Under the pieces are notes generated by a model. The model was given only the letters and a program-made list of their open reading frames with translations, had not been told where the DNA came from and ran no database searches. Shown in pieces: positions 61,729 through 64,000 of a DNA stretch of 64,000 nucleotides. Both the position numbers and the translations under genes were made by a program. The number at the start of each line of letters is the position of its first letter. The stretch's first letter is position 1. Source of the stretch: Actinobacteria bacterium OV450 (GTDB lineage: Bacteria; Actinomycetota; Actinomycetes; Streptomycetales; Streptomycetaceae); assembly GCA_001298555.1 (NCBI GenBank), contig LJCW01000054.1, positions 24,882 through 88,881 of the forward strand. Direction: 5' to 3'.

Positions 61729-61815
61729 GTTGCCGTCAGCGCAACGTGGTGCAGGTTGCGCAACTCACACTGCCGGTCGCCCCCAGCGCTGTCAAGAGGA
61801 GCGATTGCGACGCAA
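61729..61815 (-). promoter_or_regulatory. Promoter and three TTGC..GCAA palindromes of the sox operon
   Basis: On the minus strand TTGACA (plus-strand 61790-61795), a 17-bp spacer and CAGTGT (61767-61772) form a good sigma-HrdB-type promoter about 62 bp before the ATG. Three similar dyads surround it: TTGCGACGCAA at 61805-61815 (upstream of -35), GTTGCGCAAC at 61755-61764 (on the expected start site) and GTTGC..GCAAC at 61729-61745 (downstream). Such spacing suits a repressor, with the upstream site perhaps for activation or looping. The regulator gene is not in the window. Confidence 0.65.
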
Positions 61816-61843
61816 CTGCCCTGTGCGGAGCGCCCGAACGGCG

Positions 61844-61879
61844 GTGCCCGGCGGGCTGCCGAAGCAGCCCGCCGGGCAC
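61844..61879 (-). terminator. 16-bp hairpin after proX
   Basis: GTGCCCGGCGGGCTGC and its exact complement enclose the tetraloop CGAA, 27 bp downstream of the proX stop, with no U-run. It should separate the transport genes from the sox operon promoter. Confidence 0.75.
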
Positions 61880-61906
61880 GGCGGCGCACGCGGGCACGGG
61901 GCCGGG

Positions 61907-63004
61907 TCAGCCCTTCCGCCCGAGCCAGGCGTCGACCTTCGCGCGGTTGGCGCCGACCCATTTCGCGGCGGCGTCCTGCGGCGACATCTTGTCCTGCGCG
62001 ATGTACTTCGCCACGAGGTTCTGGTCCTCGTTCGACCAGGAGAAGTTCTTCACGAGCCGGTAGGCCGGACTGTCCGAGTCTGCGAACCTCTTGCTGACGA
62101 TCTTGTCCAACGCGTACACGGGGTAGTCGCAGGCGACCTTCTCGGGGTCGTCGTCGCAGCCCGCCTTGTACTCCGGCAGCTGCACCTTGACGAGCTTCAG
62201 CTCGGAGAAGAGCCACTGCGGTTCGTAGAAGTAGCCGATGACGGGCGTCTTCCTGGCCTCGGCCTGGCGGAAGGCCTGGATCAGCGCGGCTTCGCTGCCC
62301 GAGTAGACCACCTTGAAGCCGAGGTTCAGGTTCTTCACCAGGGCGCCGTCGTTGGTGACGAACGACGGGTCGCCGTCGAGCAGTTGGCCCTTGTCCCCGG
62401 ACTCCGAGGTCTTGAACCGGTCCGCGTACTTGTTGAGGTTCTCCCACTGGGTAATGTCCGGGTACTGCTGCACGAGCCACGGCGGGACGTACCAGCCGAT
62501 GACCCCCTTGTTGCCCGTCTCCCCGGCGGCGACGGCCGTCTTCTGCTGCTCGACGTACTTCTTCTTCAGGTCCGGGTGGCCCCAGTTCTCGACGATCGCG
62601 TCGACCTCGCCCGTGCCGAACCCCTGCCAGGCGACCTCTTCCTTGAGGTCCTTCTCGGTGACCTCGCAGCCGAGGTCCTTCTTCGCGACGTACGCGATGA
62701 CCGCGGCATTGGCCTCGTACCCGACCCACGGGTTGACTGCGAGGGCGAAGGAGCCGCACGTGCCCGCGCCGCCGCCCCCGCCGGACGATCCGGCGCCCGC
62801 CTCCCCGACCTTCGCGCCGCTGCACCCGCCGAGCACGAGGGCCAGCGCCGCAAGTCCGGCCGGCACGGCCGACCGGGCCGGGCGGCGCCGCGACGACGGC
62901 TGCGGCCGTGGCGAATGCGACTGAGACTGAGACTGCGGCTGCGGCTGCAGCTGCGGCTGCGGCTGCGGCTGCAGCTCCGGTCCTGTGGTGCCGAATCCTG
63001 CCAT
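61907..63004 (-). CDS. proX: Glycine betaine ABC transporter substrate-binding lipoprotein
   Basis: 365-aa ProX/OpuAC-type protein: VNPWVGYEANAAVIAYVAKK starts the domain, EEVAWQGFGTGEVDAIVENWG carries the Trp/Glu residues of the betaine cage, and GFKVVYSGSEAALIQAFRQA and GYFYEPQW follow. The lipobox is LVLGGCSG with Cys at about residue 61. Unusually, the signal is preceded by a 35-residue PQ/SQ-rich cytoplasmic tail. ATG 63004 has AAGGGGA upstream. ProW ends 22 bp before it. Confidence 0.9.
   Translation of the reverse strand: MAGFGTTGPELQPQPQPQLQPQPQSQSQSHSPRPQPSSRRRPARSAVPAGLAALALVLGGCSGAKVGEAGAGSSGGGGGAGTCGSFALAVNPWVGYEANAAVIAYVAKKDLGCEVTEKDLKEEVAWQGFGTGEVDAIVENWGHPDLKKKYVEQQKTAVAAGETGNKGVIGWYVPPWLVQQYPDITQWENLNKYADRFKTSESGDKGQLLDGDPSFVTNDGALVKNLNLGFKVVYSGSEAALIQAFRQAEARKTPVIGYFYEPQWLFSELKLVKVQLPEYKAGCDDDPEKVACDYPVYALDKIVSKRFADSDSPAYRLVKNFSWSNEDQNLVAKYIAQDKMSPQDAAAKWVGANRAKVDAWLGRKG
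62921..62976. repeat. Hexamer-like microsatellite in the proX leader
   Basis: CTGAGA/CTGCGG/CTGCAG units recur about nine times and encode LQPQPQPQ and SQSQ. Slippage here would change the length of the N-terminal tail without a frame change when whole hexamers are gained or lost. Confidence 0.7.
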
Positions 63005-63026
63005 GTGTCGGTCCCCTTCTTCCGCC

Positions 63027-64000
63027 TCAGTGCCCGCCGGGGGCTCCCGCCGCCCGCCGCGCCGCCGCCTGGGTGATCCGGTCGGACATGACCCCGAGCA
63101 GCACGATCGCCAGGCCCGCGGCCAGCCCCTTTCCGTACAACTGCCCCTGTGAGAAGCCCGCCACGACGTCGTAGCCGAGGGCGCCCGCCCCGACCAGCCC
63201 GCCGACGACGACCATGGACAGCACATGGACGAGCCCCTGGTTCGCGGCCAGCGCGAGGGCGCCGCGGGCCATGGGGAGCTGGACCTTCGTGATGATCTGC
63301 CAGGTGCCCGAACCGGCCGACACAGCCGCCTCCACCGTGTCCTGCGGCACCCCCCGCACCCCGTCGGCGATGATCTTCACCGTCACGGGGGCCGCGTACA
63401 CGACCGCCGCCACGATCGCCGTGAACCGGCTCGCGCCGAACAGGGCCAGGAACGGCACCAGGTAGACGAACGCCGGCATCGTCTGCCCGGCGTCGAGCAC
63501 GGGGCGGATCAGCCGGTCGGCCGGGGCGCTGCGCCCCATCCACACACCCACCACGACCCCGAGGGCCAGGACGACGACCGTGGCGACCAGGCTGGAGGCC
63601 AGCGTCGTCATGCTGTCCCGCCACAGGCCGGTGCCGACGATCAGCGCCACGCACACCGCCGCGGTGGCCGCGGCCCGCGGGCCGCCGAGCAGCGCGCCGA
63701 GGGCCACCGCGACCGCGCCGACGAGCCACCACGGGGAGCCCGTCAGCAGCGCCTCGAAGGGGTCGAGCAGCAGGGTCGTGATCACGTCGCGCGCCGCGCC
63801 CGTCACCCCGGCGAGGCTGCCCTGTGCCCACGCGGTGGCGGAGTCCGCCGTACGGGAGAGCGCCGCGCCGACACCGGCGTCGGCGGGGAACTGCGCCGCC
63901 CATACGTAGGTGTGGGAGAGCCAGACGCATGCGCCGGTGAGCGCGGCGCCGGCGAGGAGCAGGGTGCGGCGCCGTCGCGCCGGGCCGCCGCCGCGCCGCC
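63027..64000 (-). CDS. proW: Glycine betaine ABC transporter permease, 5' end outside the window
   Basis: The C-terminal ~320 residues of a ProW-type permease. Multiple TMs include LAGAALTGACVWLSHTYVW near the window edge, SPWWLVGAVAVALGALL and VVVLALGVVVGVWMG; PQDTVEAAVSAGSGTWQIITKVQLP is the EAA loop that docks the ATPase ProV. The frame stays open to base 64000, so the start and probably proV lie beyond. Transports betaine to feed the sox operon. Confidence 0.9.
   Translation of the reverse strand, partial: RRGGGPARRRRTLLLAGAALTGACVWLSHTYVWAAQFPADAGVGAALSRTADSATAWAQGSLAGVTGAARDVITTLLLDPFEALLTGSPWWLVGAVAVALGALLGGPRAAATAAVCVALIVGTGLWRDSMTTLASSLVATVVVLALGVVVGVWMGRSAPADRLIRPVLDAGQTMPAFVYLVPFLALFGASRFTAIVAAVVYAAPVTVKIIADGVRGVPQDTVEAAVSAGSGTWQIITKVQLPMARGALALAANQGLVHVLSMVVVGGLVGAGALGYDVVAGFSQGQLYGKGLAAGLAIVLLGVMSDRITQAAARRAAGAPGGH

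Noticed and set aside
1..64000. CRISPR arrays, phage genes, rRNA or a replication origin
   Set aside because: No regularly spaced repeat-spacer structure, capsid/terminase genes, rRNA or DnaA-box clusters were seen.

Overview
The window looks like part of a Streptomyces (or close actinomycete) chromosome. Coding GC is very high with strong third-position bias, GTG starts are common, translationally coupled ATGA/GTGA overlaps recur, and the gene families are typical of the genus (SpoIIE/GAF phosphatases, SHOCT proteins, DUF2252, DUF6086, DUF6325, MmyB-type XRE regulators, heterotetrameric sarcosine oxidase). All names below come from reading sequence and motifs; no database was searched.

Layout. 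(1) 1-18.0 kb is a surface-polysaccharide locus. A leftward operon runs from a Gfo/Idh sugar dehydrogenase (TTG/GTG starts, 4-bp overlaps) through an NAD-epimerase, a DegT aminotransferase, a PglD/NeuD-type acetyltransferase, a second DegT aminotransferase, a large secreted N,N-dimethylformamidase-beta/DUF4082 protein and a GT2 enzyme. Beside it lie a Wzz-Wzy fusion, a separate Wzz-like protein and two more GT2 enzymes. A divergent GT2, then an MFS gene coupled to a beta-propeller gene, follow. The first gene of the sugar operon and the MFS gene each carry a TTA codon. (2) 18-30.3 kb is mostly stand-alone housekeeping and stress genes: SHOCT, MFS, DUF2252, YihY, GAP, DUF6325, ClC, class-IV aminotransferase, UspA and PPOX, with a decaying TetR-like gene. 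(3) 30.3-35.7 kb is a decayed, insertion-rich patch: a frameshifted DUF6086 gene, three miniature inverted-repeat elements (one supplies the C-terminus of a SpoIIE phosphatase), tandem repeats, and an ArsR regulator with a palindromic operator candidate. (4) 35.9-43.5 kb is a five-gene operon with all junctions overlapping by 4 bp: a PaaK-like adenylating enzyme, an MFS exporter, a two-domain GNAT, a LuxE-like acyl-protein synthetase and a LuxC-PaaK fusion. It resembles a luciferase-free aldehyde-forming pathway. (5) 44-50 kb holds a lipoprotein hydrolase, an MFS/XRE divergent pair and a long-type GAPDH.

(6) 49.85-51 kb is the most unusual place. After a probably leaderless gene for an unrecognised 243-aa protein come two tandem RNA domains. 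In each, the 3' half of a tRNA (anticodon 3' strand, T-arm, acceptor 3' strand) precedes the 5' half (acceptor 5' strand, D-arm, anticodon 5' strand). Acceptor and anticodon stems pair only when the halves are read as circularly permuted, the tRNA invariants are kept, and the flanking sequences extend the anticodon stem. A perfect 13-bp hairpin ends the locus. These are either permuted tRNA genes or a Y-RNA-like (YrlA-type) tRNA mimic family.

(7) 51-54.2 kb has a GAF/PAS/SpoIIE phosphatase and an NPP1-like secreted protein. (8) 54.2-64 kb is a glycine-betaine/sarcosine catabolic block: ProW (cut by the window end) and ProX, a strong hairpin, then a promoter with three TTGC..GCAA palindromes driving a GcvT-family dehydrogenase and sarcosine oxidase beta, delta, alpha and gamma.
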